64,000 nucleotides of DNA from Dendrophyllia cribrosa (lineage: Eukaryota; Cnidaria; Anthozoa; Scleractinia; Dendrophylliidae). Each line of letters starts with the position of its first letter. The stretch's first letter is position 1. Shown here piece after piece: positions 10,001-21,153 of the stretch. The stretch spans positions 39,511,298 through 39,575,297 of the forward strand of contig JAJLRJ010000010.1 in assembly GCA_024195265.1 (NCBI GenBank), in the 5' to 3' direction. Both the position numbers and the translations under genes were made by a program. The notes below the pieces were generated by a model that saw nothing but the letters and a program-made list of their open reading frames with translations, ran no database searches and was not told the DNA's origin.

Positions 10001-12741
10001 TAATTCTATAAGTACATGACTGTATTGCAACTACTCAACATGTTCAGAATAGAAATTAAACTGAAAAGTGAAGTCAAGAGGTCTTCAAAATGTCATTTTT
10101 GCTTTTTTTGGCTGATTTTTATTGAGAACTGTTTAGGCCCTGTTTGCCTATCCTACATGTAGAAACATGAAATATGCAATAAACTCAAATTGCTTAACTA
10201 TGTAGTCATGAAATTGCCATCACTAATTGAGCTTATGGTGATGATGATGATGATAGTATAGTACATGTAAAACTAAAACTTGAATTTCTCTTGCCAGATA
10301 ACCCATCATCAATGGCTGATCTTGAAGCAAATTTGTCAAGAACTATGAATCACTTGGCTCAAAATGCTAAAGATTTGGAGGTACATGTAATTAATCAATG
10401 ATCTAAACATGGATAACCGGTTTTATCTTTTCCCTAAAAGATTCACTTACCACAACAAAAATACTTTTTATTCCTGAATCAGAGATTATAAAGGAGGCTA
10501 TATTTATAATAAAAATCGAGGTTTAAATCTTAACCAACATTTATTGCATCCACACCATTACAATAAATTATGAGAAACCATTGGCTGTCATTTAGACTTG
10601 AAGATTTTAATTTTTTATTTTTCCTTTTTAACAGAACTGTCCCACTGGAGCATTTAATGAAGACTTCCTGAAAGCCATGACAGATATGAACCTTGAAGGT
10701 GATGGTGGCAGTGAAGGGGAGCTTGATTTCCTCCCATTAATGCAAGGCATGATGCAAAACCTTCTCTCTAAAGACGTCCTTTATCCTGCTTTGAAAGACT
10801 TACAAGAAAAGGTATTGGCAGCAACAGCTAGGTTAAAGGAGACATTTTCTCCACATCCTTCACTAGACTTACACTGTATGTCCCTCTGACAATTCTCCTA
10901 CAACTGTATTTTCCTGTGCATGGATTTGCTTGGTTCCATCATTGAATTATTTTGTTTTATTAAGTCTATTTAAAAGATTAAACTTATTCATTAAGACCGA
11001 GGAGAGCAAAAAACTGTTCTATCCTCCAGGGCAGTTTTGTTTTTTGCCCCGGAGTTTGTATACAGTGTTTTTCAAGATGAACAAAAATAATGAGTACAAC
11101 ATTAGAACTTGGCATACGCATATGGGAAAAAGGGACTATGAACACTCTACCCTATTTTTCTGTCCTCTCCAGCAGGAGCGTTCCCAGAGGAGCTTTCGAG
11201 GTGTTCAGGAATCCCCCTTTTCTAAATTAATTAGTGATGAGGGGGGTGCGAATGAGGCAGTAGATCTTTAATTAACAATAACATTATTGTCACTGTTATT
11301 GTTCATTAGTACCCTGCCTGGCTAGAAGAGAAAAAATCTTCATTGTCTGCAGAAGAACTTAGCCGCTACAACAGACAGCTCAGTCTGGTATCAAAGGTTT
11401 GTTCAGAATACGAAGCCGAGAGTTCAAATGACACTGAGGACATCAGAAGAAAGCGATTTGAGAAACTTCTGGCCCTCATGCAACAGGTTCGTCAGATAAT
11501 GAAATTTATTATGTTCATTGAATCCATTTTTTTCCTTTTCATTGGCCAAGAGCCCACCATGTGACCTGCAAATAACTGCCTATGAATAATTCTGCTCATG
11601 CACACAATGACACATAGTTGTTTTGCTGCAAATAATAATTGTTCTGTTCTGTTCCCATCCTCTACAATGGCAGCCCAATAATTTCTGCTCTGAATACATG
11701 TAAATATTAAATTGAAAAACAAAATATCGTGATTTGTCAGTGGTGATTGGATCACTTATTTGCCAAAGACTGACCAGAGGCAAATTATTGATCAGCTGCA
11801 CTCCACTGACAAATCACGATATTTTGCTCAACCTCTTCCAATAATTATTGATAACTATTGGTGCCGATACCTCTTATATTTGTAGTGGACAGCTACTATA
11901 CTGTAATTGCATTCTAAGAAGACAGTTAAACATACATGTTGTCACAAGGCGTTGGGGGTCAGTGTGCTTAAAAATGAGGATGGGAAGGGGGTCATTGTTC
12001 ATGTCAAATTCCATCATTTCTTAGGGAGCACTTATTTCAAAGGAAAGAATTCGATTGAAAGTAAATTTTTTCTATCATTTTTCTGTTAATTATTTATTAA
12101 TAACAAAATTATTTTATTAATCTATAATAATTTATTGACTTAGATGCAAGAATGTGGGCAACCACCATCAGAACTTGTGGGAGAAATGGTAAGAATTCAT
12201 ACAGTGTATTCACTTCTCACCAACATAAACTGTTGGCTTTTTTTTGGTGGGGGGCGGGGGAGAGGATAATCTTTCCTGTATTAATTAAAAAATGTTCAAC
12301 AATTAAGAAATTCATCCCTGGTGCCTTCTCCTTGTGCCTCAGAATAATTAACTCTGGACAGGAGGCTAAAATACTCCAAGAATTGCAGAGCATTACCATC
12401 ACATGAAACATGATGAAATTATCGTGTCACATGACAGTATTCTCCACAATACAATTCTTGGAGTATTTCAGCAGCCCTAAATATCCAAGGGATGCTTGGA
12501 GCTGCCACGTTGAACAAGGAGAGGGAGATGGGGACGAGATTAGGAGATGTAGTCACATCATTTTTATTTTGTTCATTCCATCTGCTCTCTGTATTTTTTT
12601 TCGGTCTGGGTTGTCTGCAAGTCTATCAATCTGTTGATTTCCATTTCATTTTAGCCTCCAGGCTTTGCTGGGCCCCTTCCTGAGATGTCAGAAGCACCAG
12701 AAATACCTGATGAACTTAAAAATGAGTGCAAAGTGACATAG
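7022..12741 (+). CDS. PEX19: Peroxisomal biogenesis factor 19
   Basis: Seven exons (7022-7088, 8594-8920, 10298-10380, 10635-10811, 11310-11486, 12144-12188, 12655-12741) join in phase to 320 residues; human PEX19 has 299. PEX19 is the cytosolic chaperone and import receptor for peroxisomal membrane proteins and docks on PEX3. The N-terminal acidic helix DDELDELLDSALEDFD (14-29) matches the PEX3-binding segment. The C-terminal cargo-binding domain contains MQNLLSKDVLYPALKDLQEK and QPPSELVGEMPPG. The protein ends in CKVT, a CaaX box that keeps the farnesylated cysteine (Cys317). Introns carry MITEs at 7472, 9611 and 11720. The fifth donor is gttcgt, non-consensus after GT. Start chosen at the first ATG of the exon in a good context. 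Confidence 0.96.
7472..7953. mobile_element. TTAA-flanked MITE in PEX19 intron 1
   Basis: 482 bp with TTAA at both ends and TIRs beginning TTAACCCTTTGACTCCCA, the right end diverged. No coding capacity. A lone end of the same family is at 38161-38183. Confidence 0.75.
9399..9439. repeat. Poly-G tract in PEX19 intron 2
   Basis: About 40 bases of G interrupted by three single A residues. It is one of several G or C homopolymer runs in the window. Its length in the assembly may be unreliable. Confidence 0.9.
9611..10003. mobile_element. TTAA-flanked MITE in PEX19 intron 2
   Basis: 393 bp bounded by TTAA. The ends read TTAAAGGGACACTGTCAC and, inverted, TTAAAGGGGCATTGTCAC. No ORF. An older copy, split by another element, is seen around 3361-4436. 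Confidence 0.8.
11720..11826. mobile_element. Short foldback element in PEX19 intron 5
   Basis: Terminal inverted arms of about 25 bp, perfectly complementary (core ATATCGTGATTTGTCAGTGG), enclose 57 bp. Too small to encode anything. Confidence 0.75.
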
Positions 12742-12998
12742 CCTTGAGTGCTGAATAATTTAATTTAATCAAGATAATGTCATAAATCAGCTACACAATG
12801 TAATACTAACATTATAAGTAATGGGGTCCATCAGTGACTGAGGTTGTTTACCGTTTAATCAGAAAAACTGGTTGGTCAAACATTGCAGTAAATGGGATGC
12901 ATCTAAGCCCCAAGTGAAAATTTCCCTGCGACGTGCATGTTCCGTTTCCACGGACATTTCCACAGGTACGAATTAAAGCCAAAAGGCCTGGAAAATGT

Positions 12999-13158
12999 TA
13001 GACTACGAGCAGTCTCTCTTTCCCAGCTTTGTCCGTCGAGTGAGAAACAAAAAAAACCATTAGCGAACAGATAATGGCTGCATGCACGTATGTGTTTGCC
13101 GTTTTTCATTTCTCGCTCAACGGACAAAGCTGGGAAAGAGAGACTGCTTGTAGTCTAG
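12999..13158. repeat. Inverted repeat downstream of PEX19
   Basis: Two arms of about 50 bp (12999-13047 and 13109-13158) are reverse complements with a few changes, sharing TCTCTTTCCCAGCTTTGTCC. The loop is about 60 bp. It starts some 260 bp past the PEX19 stop, so it could lie in the 3' UTR or beyond it. Confidence 0.8.
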
Positions 13159-14091
13159 GAAATAGTAGCAAGGAGCAAATGGTACATACATTTTTCATTT
13201 GGAAATTCTGTTTGGGAATTTTGGATTACCTTTCAGGAAATCCTGTTTTCAAAATTAGCCTTTCCATTGACATTCCAACCAAAATTTCCAGATGGTATAC
13301 AACCTGAATATCATTTCACATGAGTATGGTGTACAGAGTAAATGTTTAAATGGTGGTTTGTCTCTCCATTCAATTGAAATGCTGATCAGAAGTCTATAGA
13401 CAATGAATATAATTTTTAATAAATGTTAATTAAAAATGCTATGCATGCTTCCAGAGGTTTATGCAAACAACAAAGGGTCAAATTATTTTGAAAAATTGAA
13501 GTTTATGAACCTTGAAGCCACCAGCGAGGGTTAAATATATAATAAGTGTATTAAGCACTGATATTTTATAATTTTTACTTTAAGTGTATCAGTTATTAGT
13601 TTTGAATAGAAATTGACAACAATCAATGAAAATATTGCCAAGTGTACAGGAGGTACATGTACTAAGCTATTGCACTGCAGGTGCAAAATACAGTCAAACC
13701 TCTGTTAAGCATTCGCCCTCTATGAAGCAGTCACTTAACAAATCTCCGGAAATCAGTCCCAGGTTTATTTACTGTAAATTTGATCTTTTAAGTGGTCACC
13801 CTTTATTAAGCAGGATGCGGTCACAGTTAAGATTTCCCAAAAAGCGAATTTGATTGTATTTCACCTCTATTAAACAGTCACCTAGTTTAATAGTCAGGAA
13901 GAACTCTCATTTGCACTAAACAAAGTTATTGATTTGCTTCATGCAATTAAGTTATGCGGCCCTAAATCACAGACAACCATAGCTAATTTTTGTTTCATGT
14001 TGAATGCAGTGGCAAAACTTTTGATGTGGTTTACAACAAAGATTTGCCTTACTAACAATATTGCCAAATCCAATAGCCAGGCATTAACTTC

Positions 14092-14375
14092 CTTGATCTA
14101 TTTCTCCCATACCCACCACCTTGATGGGATGCTAGTCCATCACAGCGTGACCTGGTTTACGGTATATACTATGAAGTGACTAGGAGAATTACTTTTCCTC
14201 CCTAGATGGGATGCTAGTCCATCGCAGGGTGATCTGGTTTATATACCATGAAATGACTAGGAGTATTGCTACTCCCCCCTGGATGGGATGCTAGTCCATC
14301 ACAGGGTAACCTGGTTTATACACAATACTATGAAGTGACTAGGAGTATTACTTCTCCCCCCTAGATGGGATGCTA
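14092..14375. repeat. Three to four tandem units of about 85 bp
   Basis: A unit containing GGGATGCTAGTCCATC, then TGACCTGGTTTA and GAAGTGACTAGGAG, repeats three times with divergence and a partial fourth. A single related piece lies at about 17418-17455. The function is unknown. Confidence 0.8.
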
Positions 14376-14616
14376 CAACGCAAGACAAAATTAGTTGGGA
14401 AGGTTTGTAAAACGCTAAAAAATGACTACCTGTGGGTTTCAGCTCAATTAAAGTAGGCTCGATTTCCACCAATCTCTCGAGTCCGGTCTTTGTTCCTCAT
14501 TTTCCCGAACAGCGGCAAGTAATCAAGCCTAAATTAAAGGAGCATGCAACTCTTTTCATAGCTCCCCTCTCCCCCTAATCCAATGTTGAAGATGTCTATA
14601 CAAAAGACAGTGTAAG

Positions 14617-15225
14617 TTAAAGTGCACATGAAGTGAAATTTCACTACTGTTTTTTTTTTTAGGGTTTTATGTTGTTTATATCAACTTTATTTTATTTTCA
14701 GTCGTTTTCCTCTTTTACGCGAAGAGAATCCACTTTTTTTAGCAGTTTGAAAACTCCCACTGGAGCCTGAAATTTGCATCATTTTAAACGCGGCCAAAAA
14801 GGTACAATGTATTTGTGGCGGAGAAGGGGACAAACCAGGGGCTAAAACATGCGTTGTTTTCAAATATTTAATCGAAAGAATCCTTCCACAAGTTGCCAAA
14901 ACTCCACTGTAAAACAAGTGATGTGCTCAGTTGTAAACACACCAATGATGTCACTGAAACGCTTTACGTGCTTGTGTTTTTGTTTTGAACGGTTCTATTG
15001 TTCAATGTAGCATTAAGATTGGCTGGCACATCAATTTTCCGATTTTCCGTCTGTGCAAAAATCAGCACGGGCGTGCAAAGCAGATTGGGTGAACATGGGC
15101 CTTTAAAATATGTTCCCGCCACTTCTAGTGCCTTATTTACCCATCAAAATAATTCTTAAAACACCTGTTTTCAGATTAGTGAAAAAAAAAAATGGTAGTG
15201 AAATTTCACTTCATGTGCACTTTAA
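14617..15225. mobile_element. TTAA-flanked MITE between PEX19 and ferritin A
   Basis: 609 bp with TTAA at both ends and long TIRs, about 30 bp, beginning TTAAAGTGCACATGAAGTGA. Inner open frames are short and low in quality. This is the fourth TTAA family in the first 16 kb. Confidence 0.85.
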
Positions 15226-15822
15226 GTATTTGCATTAACAGATACTTTGAAAGAGGGGGTAAGAGTGAGGAAAACAAGGAATGTTCCCAACACTTGTCTG
15301 GTTGTAGTCCATCACAACGTTACCTCCAGCATTGTTGCCAGTACCCATTTAAGTACACCTGCACAGAGATACAATGTGGTGTTAAGTTCCTTGTCTAAGG
15401 ATACAACATGCTTGCACTAACTGCTACACCACTGTCCAGGTTGTGAAAGGGGTTGTGCTTATTCGGAGAAGATATCAAGTGTTGAAGGAAATGCAATGTG
15501 GATTTTAAAAATATAATCTTAGACATGTTCTCGGAAAGTTTCCCAGTGTAGAATTATTTACAATAATAATATTAAAACAACAAAACTGCTGCAATTTAAT
15601 TGTCCTTTAATGTTCAACCTTTGACAAGCAAAACATGGGCAATATCTACAGTCAAAATCCAGTTGTGGTCAGACAACAACCAAAGCAATTTTGTCTCATT
15701 TTCAAACCAAACAAAAAAGATAATCACACTCAAAAAAATAAAAAGAAAAAATATCACAAGTTTAAAAAACCTAAGGCCCAACAGGTTGAAAAGGAAATGC
15801 CACACAAGGGCCTACAGCCTCT

Positions 15823-15966
15823 CTATGAGTCATTCAGGGTCAACTTGTCGAACTGGTATTCACCCAGTCCACTGCCAACACGCTTCAAGTTGGTGACATA
15901 ATCAGAGAACTGTTTGATAGATTCCACCTGTTCTTCAAGGAACTCTTGCTCAATAAAGTCCATCAT
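15823..15966 (-). CDS. Ferritin A distal alternative last exon
   Basis: Acceptor ctcgtgtag, then a 48-codon frame starting [18 protein letters not shown] and ending FDKLTLNDS. It has the usual length and residues for ferritin helices D and E, including GlnInEEQV. ATTAAA hexamers at about 15595 and 15606 (minus) could serve polyadenylation. Confidence 0.88.
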   Translation of the reverse strand: MMDFIEQEFLEEQVESIKQFSDYVTNLKRVGSGLGEYQFDKLTLNDS

Positions 15967-18900
15967 CTACACGAGAAATAACATACAGAATGGTTGGAGC
16001 ATCTCTCAACTGAAATGACCCAAGTCACTAACATGCATCAATGCAATGCCCCAGTAGTGCCACCTAGGTCTATAAATAAAGGGCAAGTTCCACAAGGACT
16101 AGGACCACTCACTCAGCCCCCAGTTACAGTAGTGTTGTGTTGCTACAAGCCTGCTGCCACCACTTTACTTAATCCTACAGTATATTATTATTATTGTAGG
16201 TACTCAATGGTGTGCATTTGCATGTACATTGCCTGTATATTAAGTCTAACTGCAGGGGGGGGGGGAAGATTGCTTATTTCAGGACAGCCTAGTATTATGC
16301 AAGATTGGTGCCTGTTGGGACTACACAGGAGAGGGCCTGGTGTAATGTTAAGCTGCTAATCACATTAAGTCAATATATACCCTATTACCCTTTCAGTTCC
16401 CCAAAATCCCTCAAGCCCCAAATGCAAACAAGCACAAGGCCTATGCCAAAGAACCAGCAATGCAAGCTGTAGCAAGTTAGAATGCAGAACAGCAAAAGAA
16501 GCAGACCCATTTTTCCTGACACATCCAGTTTATTAAAAGCATTCCTAAGACAAGCACAAGGCAAGTCGTTACAAGAGTGAAGTAACTAAGAATGCTAGTC
16601 TCTTTCAGTGCTTTCTCAACTAAAAGAAAACATACAATTTAAATCAAATGTTTTGTATGAGATTGCTTACGCAATTGGCAGTTTCTTACATGTACAGTGG
16701 ATAAATGACTTTTTATAAATAGAGTAAGAAAATGCACCCACAGGTGTTAGCAAATTATTAACAGGCCTTTTTTTAAATAACAACCATAAAAAAGAAAAGT
16801 TTGTTCCAGACAATCTTATAATATTAACATAAATAAGTATTGACAGTTTGCAAAAAGAACCTATTGACTATCATTGTAAAGTTGTTTTGTCAAACATGTA
16901 TTCTCCAAGTCCAGGCCCGACAAGTTTGAGTTTTGCTGCAAAATCTGACAACTCCTTGATGGATTCGACCTGCTCGTTCAGGAAGTCTTCTATCATATCG
17001 CCCATCTACAATAAGAGGAAGGCAGCCACGAGTCTTCGCGTTAATTTGGCCAGAACATGTAGTCCAACATTAAGAGCAGAAAATCATTTGAACCACACAA
17101 GTGAAAATAAAAGTTAGCTGGAAACTATTACTTGTATCACAGGAGCTTCATGCAGCAACTAAGCTATGTAACATTACTGAAGAAGCTCCTGTGATAGGAG
17201 TGAAAGCTACAAGGCAACTTTTATTTTCATCTCCACAAAAATGATGTAACGATAACAATCAATTTTGCTGCTATTATAGTGCAACAAGTTGTATAGTCCA
17301 TTCCAATTCAGCTGAGTAGATTGTGCAAGACTAACCGGTGCAAGTGCAGTTGATGTAGCATGATTGATGCACCTAGGGGTACTTTTAACCCCTCCTCCAA
17401 ACACCCTGCTTATTTTGGATGGGATGCTAGTTTATTATAAGGTAACCCCCAACATTTTATAAGGTTTTCCCAACAATTAGGAAAGAGAGGTTGGGTGAAT
17501 GTGGAGCAAAGGCAGATATCAGGGCTTGAAGCACTTTCTGATCATTTTAAACTTTTGTTGGACAAAATGAGAGTAAATTACAGCAGTTTTGACAAATCCT
17601 ATGTGATACAATTTCCTAGTCACAGAAATATAAAGAATCATTTGATTATTATCTGCTGTTGTTATGCATGGCCTTGTGCTCAAGAACAAAATAAACAACA
17701 CCAAAAAACGAAGAACAAAATGCTCACAGCCTCATTTAACTTCACCAGACCTTCTAAGTTTCCACCAGAAAACCAAGCACTGCCATGTTTTTGCCAATGA
17801 CCACCTTAACAAGCATGTGCACAGAGCTTTACTAGTTAAGAATTATTACAACCCAAACCTATGCTGTGCAGCAAAGTCATATCTTGATAAGTTAAGCCCC
17901 CGACTCATATCTCTTTGATTGGAACCAAACTTTCAACATCTTGAACAATTTTGTGTCTCTTGGTAGTTCCAAGTTAGTAGGTTTTACTTTATGTTGTTTC
18001 AAAATATTTAATTTACCTGGGGATCACCATGGCCATCAGCAACCTTGTGCAAATCAAGCAACGCTTGATTCACATGCTTCTCCAAATCCAAGGCAGCCTG
18101 GCATGCTTCCAATCCAGTTCCCCACTCATCCTTTTCTGGCTTCTGCAAAGACAAACGAGCGACATATATTTACCATTTAAGAAAATTAAAGGGGCTGAAT
18201 CAACATAGTAGCCCAGCTTTGTTTAAAATTATTATACTAGTGGTCTAGCCTAAACAACTTTTATAGTTGCCCTATTAACATTATTGGCTATACAAAATAC
18301 TTGTACAAGTAGTACAAACAAAATTATAACAACCGGTCACGTTAACCCTCATCCAAACTGGGCGTTCCGCAACTAACAAAAGTTTAATACAAATATCTGA
18401 AACTTCGCCCTAACACTCACACAGAAACACACGAGAAAATTGCAAAAACGCTGGATAACAGAAAACAAATTTTTGGACTTCAATCCGCTTAGCATAATGG
18501 AAGCGATAGCAAGATTTAGCCCAGCTATTTGGTACATGCAGATGAGTCTCGATGCACGTTCTTCGTGTCCTTATGTAATAATATAGAAGTGTATATTTTT
18601 TTAATATTGACATCTTTTCTGTTTTACCTTTACGTCTTGCAACACAATTCGGCCTCCGCGATCGTTCTGGTATTTCATCAGCTAAAAATTGAGCGAGAAA
18701 ACGGGATTAGTACAATGAACTGAACAGTATCAGATGACATGGCGACGACGAACTGGCTGAAATTTCAACATCGTGTTTTACCTTACGAGCATGTTCACGT
18801 TCCTCGTCCGACTGTTTCAGCATGAACTTGTGGAATCCAGGCAGGGCAACATCATCACGATCGAAGTGATAGGCCTGAAGAGCAAAAATGACACACATTT

Positions 18901-19051
18901 AGATTATCTAAACTGAGTAACTGAGCGGAAAGAAACAGAAACGCTTAGGTACCATCGACAAGTACACGTAGCTCGCATACAACTCAAGGTTGATTTGCTT
19001 GTTAACGCCAGCTTCGCACTCTTCGTGATAGTTCTGACGGGCCAGAGACAT
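15823..19051 (-). CDS. Cytosolic ferritin, H-type (ferritin A), with alternative last exons
   Basis: Exons 18953-19051, 18782-18874, 18628-18681 and 18017-18142 are all in phase 0 and are followed by either 16871-17005 (168 residues) or 15823-15966 (171 residues). Ferritin heavy subunits form 24-mer shells that oxidise Fe(II) and store iron. The start [19 protein letters not shown] has no signal peptide. All ferroxidase ligands are visible: Glu23, Tyr30, Glu57, Glu58, His61, Glu103, and Gln136 or Gln137 depending on the last exon. An iron-responsive element stands 72 nt before the ATG. It is the first of three tandem minus-strand ferritins and the only one without a secretory leader. Which last exon dominates cannot be told from sequence; exon order makes the proximal one (16871) the shorter transcript. 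Confidence 0.96.
16529..16534 (-). terminator. Poly(A) signal after the proximal ferritin A last exon
   Basis: AATAAA on the minus strand about 340 nt past the stop at 16871. This would end a transcript before the distal last exon, consistent with alternative terminal exons rather than exon skipping within one 3' end. Confidence 0.5.
16871..17005 (-). CDS. Ferritin A proximal alternative last exon
   Basis: Acceptor cttattgtag, then a 45-codon frame, [19 protein letters not shown] to FDKTTLQ. It is homologous to the exon at 15823 with the same phase and an intact stop, so it is a duplicate last exon. Compared with the distal exon it is one residue shorter around helix D (DMIEDF against DFIEQEF) and two residues shorter at the C terminus. 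The catalytic Gln is kept. I see no disabling change. Confidence 0.88.
   Translation of the reverse strand: MGDMIEDFLNEQVESIKELSDFAAKLKLVGPGLGEYMFDKTTLQ
17101..17231. repeat. Imperfect hairpin upstream of the proximal ferritin A last exon
   Basis: Arms 17101-17150 and 17182-17231 pair over their ends (GAAAATAAAAGTT) and inner part (TATCACAGGAGCTTC). It lies in ferritin A intron 4, about 95 bp before the 17005 acceptor on the minus strand. It may be a small foldback element. Confidence 0.65.
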
Positions 19052-19122
19052 TTTTAACGTTTTGAGAGTAGAAATCGGGAAAGAAACGATGTGTAAAAAG
19101 TCAAATTCTCGCAAAGAAACTG

Positions 19123-19151
19123 CCTCGTTCAATCACTGTTGAAGCGAAACA
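19123..19151 (-). promoter_or_regulatory. Iron-responsive element in ferritin A 5' UTR
   Basis: On the minus strand the sequence folds as TTCAA-CAGTGA-TTGAA: a perfect 5-bp upper stem and the canonical CAGTGN hexaloop (19134-19139). The unpaired C at 19145 is the conserved bulge. Below it six pairs form (three Watson-Crick, then two G-U, then G-C). This meets every rule for an IRE. Iron regulatory protein binding would repress translation when iron is low. It is 72 nt before the ATG, the usual cap-proximal setting if transcription starts near 19160-19190. Confidence 0.93.
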
Positions 19152-19159
19152 ATCCAAAA

Positions 19160-19260
19160 TGGCGTTTCTCGTGAGAATCGAAGGTTTTACTTGCATGGTC
19201 ACATGATTCACGTGATACGGCGCATATCAGGCGCTGATTGGTTAATTGAACTTAGTGATG
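19160..19260 (-). promoter_or_regulatory. Presumed ferritin A promoter
   Basis: Just upstream of the IRE lie a palindromic E-box TCACGTGA (19208-19215), a near copy TCACATGA, and an inverted CCAAT (attgg near 19240). TCACGTGA is the core bound by USF and MiT/TFE factors. No TATA box is evident. The start site is not shown by sequence alone. Confidence 0.4.
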
Positions 19261-20334
19261 TCGTCACCTAACATGTGATCAGGAATATTGCTGATTCATG
19301 CATTCCAAGGCTAAAATAACTACGTGATGTTATTTTTTCCTAACATGATTTGGCAAAAAAAGATTCCAAAATGAGCCCCACAAAAACAAATGTAGTTTCG
19401 ACTTTTCACAAGAATAGATATGAGTTGCAAAAGATGAACGAATTAATTTTGAAAAGAAAATGTTCACAATTACACACTGTAATGCCGGATCGACTCACAA
19501 AACGGCCTGCAAGTGTTCAATACAAAATAGGAAAGTGTTACAAAGTTAAACTTACACTTACGTTACAATTGAAATTTAAAATTACAATGACGTCACAAAC
19601 AAGTGAACTATAAGATAAGTGAATAGTACTGTAGTATATAATTTTCGTCACGCCAAAATTGATTGTAGTGAAGCGGGAAGGATTGTGTTGATTAGCAGAT
19701 GTAGTAAGCCTTCGATGTCTTTTAATTTAGTTATTAGAAGTTAAAATATGTAGGCCTAATGAATGAGTCAATTCCAGCAGTGCCCATCCCCACCCCCCGG
19801 GCCAACCCCCGGGCATTTGCGTTTTAAAAAAAATGGTAAATTCCCCACGGTGGGGACAAGTAAGCCGTTCATATTCCCAGCTGTCGAGCCAAAAAAGAAC
19901 GGTAAATGCCCCACCCCGGGTTCATACAGCTCAAGTTTAAATAATATTTGTCTTGTAGCTAGAGCCAGTGATCAGACTAGAGTACTGTAAGTTGAGAAAA
20001 AAATGAGGTTTATTAAATATATTCATCCGTTTTCATCTATTAAATCATGCAGTACAAGTTTTAATGTTGTTTATAAAACTATAGTATTTGCATATCAAGC
20101 GTCCTTGAGCGAAGTAAAGTATCTGAGTGAAGCAAATCCAAGGGAAACGGCTTTTGGTTCGAATTATCCGGAAGTTCGAGAAACCGAGGGTTCAAGAAAT
20201 CGAAGTTCCACTGTAGTTCGAACGGCTATCAATTCAAGAAGCGGCTACAGACGTATGCATCTTCTTAAATTCTATTGCCTTTGAAATGAAAATATTTACG
20301 ACATATTAAAAAGAAACAAAACGGTCAAACATAC

Positions 20335-20551
20335 CTTTAAAAATGTCTACAAGCTTTTCTAGCCCTTGCTGGACCAGCCATTCTCCGACAAACTCCATGT
20401 TCTTGCCAATAAAGTCCTTGAAGAATGCCATGTTTGAAGAGTTGTCAAACTGCGAGGCCGAAGCCACGTGGCTGTCAAATTCCTCGGGGTAAATGACGGG
20501 TGTGCTAATACCCGCCCCTCTGTATCCAATAGGGTTAGCCGAACCCTGACC
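20335..20551 (-). pseudogene. Isolated exon with N-terminal half of a SAM domain
   Basis: The frame between acceptor gaagattag and donor gtatgt is open for 72 codons. It runs GQGSANPIGYRGAGIST, then EFDSHVASASQFDN, then FIGKNMEFVGEWLVQQGLEK and LVDIFK. The segment EWLVQQGLEKLVDIFK matches the first helices of a SAM protein-interaction domain. The second half of the domain is expected on a following exon, but none is found before 19.2 kb, and the Ngaro element lies just upstream. It is therefore probably a relic of a gene or a copied exon. SAM assignment is from pattern memory, moderately sure. Confidence 0.5.
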
Positions 20552-21001
20552 CTAATCTTCTTTGGCACTTTTCCCTCTTTTACTCCCTTTCGCGGTCGCT
20601 ATCTTTTTTCTGTAATATAACTATAACTGATCTAGAAACCATTGTCTTAACTTTAAGACCGTTTCTCTCAAATAACACAAACTCACGGATTGAGAAACTT
20701 GTAAGCAAGGTATCTCTCTTGCATTTTAGCCAAATTTTCTGAAATTTTCAGGAGTATGAAATAATATAATTATGAAGGAGGTAAACCTAAAAAACCTCCA
20801 TTTACTGGAACAATACTGTAGTAATTAAACTTTTGTACTATGGTTATTTTGTATTTTCACATTAATGCGCCTCTTCCCCGAAAACAAAAAGAGACGCATT
20901 GTTTCCGAGGTTTAGATCCTAGATGGGCTGGTTAATAATCAACCAATGGGAATTAAATGCGACCTAAAGTGACTGATTTTGAACTCAGAGTATAAAACTA
21001 T

Positions 21002-21153
21002 ATGTATTTATCATGGGTTACGTAACCTCATTTTGGGCGTTTGTGACACTTTGTCACAATGCTTCATTAGCGGGGTGTCGGGTATATATACGGTGAGGCC
21101 TTCATTTGTATTCATTCGAGTCATACGACCGCACTCTGTTCGCCTCTAAATTA
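21002..21153 (+). repeat. Ngaro left repeat A1
   Basis: Contains GGTTACGTAACC, TTGTGACACTTTGTCACAA (inverted halves) and a TATA-like GGTATATATACGG, so it probably includes the element promoter. Matched by A2 at 25438-25590 with one extra T. Confidence 0.92.
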
